Below, piece after piece: positions 63,577-64,000 of a stretch of 64,000 nt of DNA (its first letter is position 1; each line of letters begins with the position of its first letter). Where the stretch lies: contig JAESUZ010001069.1 in NCBI GenBank assembly GCA_017311185.1, forward strand, positions 690,501 through 754,500, in the 5' to 3' direction. The position numbers and the translations under genes are program-made. Origin of the DNA: Proteles cristata cristata. Lineage: Eukaryota; Chordata; Mammalia; Carnivora; Hyaenidae. The notes under the pieces were generated by a model. It saw only the letters and a program-made list of their open reading frames with translations. It was not told the origin of the DNA and did not search any database.

Positions 63577-64000
63577 TCATAGAGTCCTCCTTAGGATGTC
63601 TTGTAGGGCTGGTTTAGTGGTGATGAATTCCTTCCATTTTTGTTTGTTTGGGAAAACCTTTATCTCTCCTTCTATTCTGAATGACAGGCTTGCTGGATAG
63701 AGGATTCTTGGCTGCATATTTTTTCTGTTCATCACATTGAAGATTTCCTGCCATTCCTTTCTGGCCTGCCAACTTTCAGTGGATAGGTCTGTAACCATCC
63801 TGATAGGTTTCCCTTTGTATCTTAGGGCCCTTTTCTCCCTAGCTGCTTTCAGAATTCTCTCTTTGTCCTTATATTTTGCCAATTTCACTATGATATGTCG
63901 TGCAGAGATCGATTCATGTTCCATCTGACGGGAGGTCTCTGTGCTTCTTGTTTTCAATGTTTGTTTCCTTCCCCAGATTGGGGAAGTGCTGTGTTATAAT
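63577..64000 (-). pseudogene. L1 ORF1, C-terminal part (mirror copy)
   Basis: C-terminal RNA-binding half at 63957-63577, identical in translation to the left-arm copy. The frame runs off the window. Confidence 0.88.

Larger units (their letters stand above)
50861..64000 (-). repeat. Right arm of giant inverted repeat, continues past window end
   Basis: Reverse complement of 35871-49010 without net indels. Mismatches are at 55266, 62490 and 62543. All repeats of the left arm occur here in mirror order and orientation, including the SINE with its imperfect target-site duplication, so the duplication is younger than those insertions. Confidence 0.98.
59469..64000 (-). mobile_element. Full-size young L1 (mirror copy), 5' part outside window
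   Basis: Mirror of 35871-40402. It holds the 3' UTR, all of ORF2 and ORF1 up to about its middle, then leaves the window. Whether the 5' UTR and the flanking old L1 are also duplicated cannot be seen. Confidence 0.92.

Noticed and set aside
35871..64000. CRISPR array or phage-type inverted repeat
   Set aside because: There are no short regularly spaced repeats, and the content is mammalian L1/SINE.

Overview
This is mammalian nuclear DNA, most likely from a felid. The main clue is the short tRNA-derived SINE that recurs on both strands: it begins GGGGCGCCTGGGTGGCTCAG, has a CT-rich tail and an A-rich end, and carries the 'GTTCGAGCCCCGCGTCGGGC' block typical of the felid SINEC family. Carnivore-type L1 elements make up most of the rest. 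There are no bacterial-style operons and no compact genes.

Positions 1-5705 (minus strand) hold most of the single giant coding exon of a GVIN/VLIG gene (interferon-induced very large GTPase). It starts just after a splice acceptor and runs off the left edge. Three in-frame TGA codons and one frameshift break it, so I call it a pseudogene. Positions 5706-35870 are a graveyard of LINE-1 and SINE copies. Several nest inside one another with visible target-site duplications, among microsatellites and short unassigned stretches.

The outstanding feature is a huge, almost perfect inverted repeat. Positions 35871-49010 match the reverse complement of 50861-64000. Every mirrored pair of positions sums to 99,871, so there is no net indel over 13.1 kb, and I found only three base differences. 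A 1,850-bp non-repeated spacer (49011-50860) separates the arms. The right arm reaches the window end, so the palindrome may be longer. The inner breakpoint lies inside an L1 5' region that continues only on the right-arm side. Each arm carries mirrored copies of the same broken L1s, a SINEC and about 1.6 kb of unassigned sequence. The structure is either a very young or gene-converted genomic palindrome or a fold-back assembly artefact; the sequence alone cannot decide.

No intact protein-coding gene, RNA gene, CRISPR array or origin could be supported. Long ORFs outside GVIN are L1 ORF1/ORF2 remnants or low-complexity repeats.
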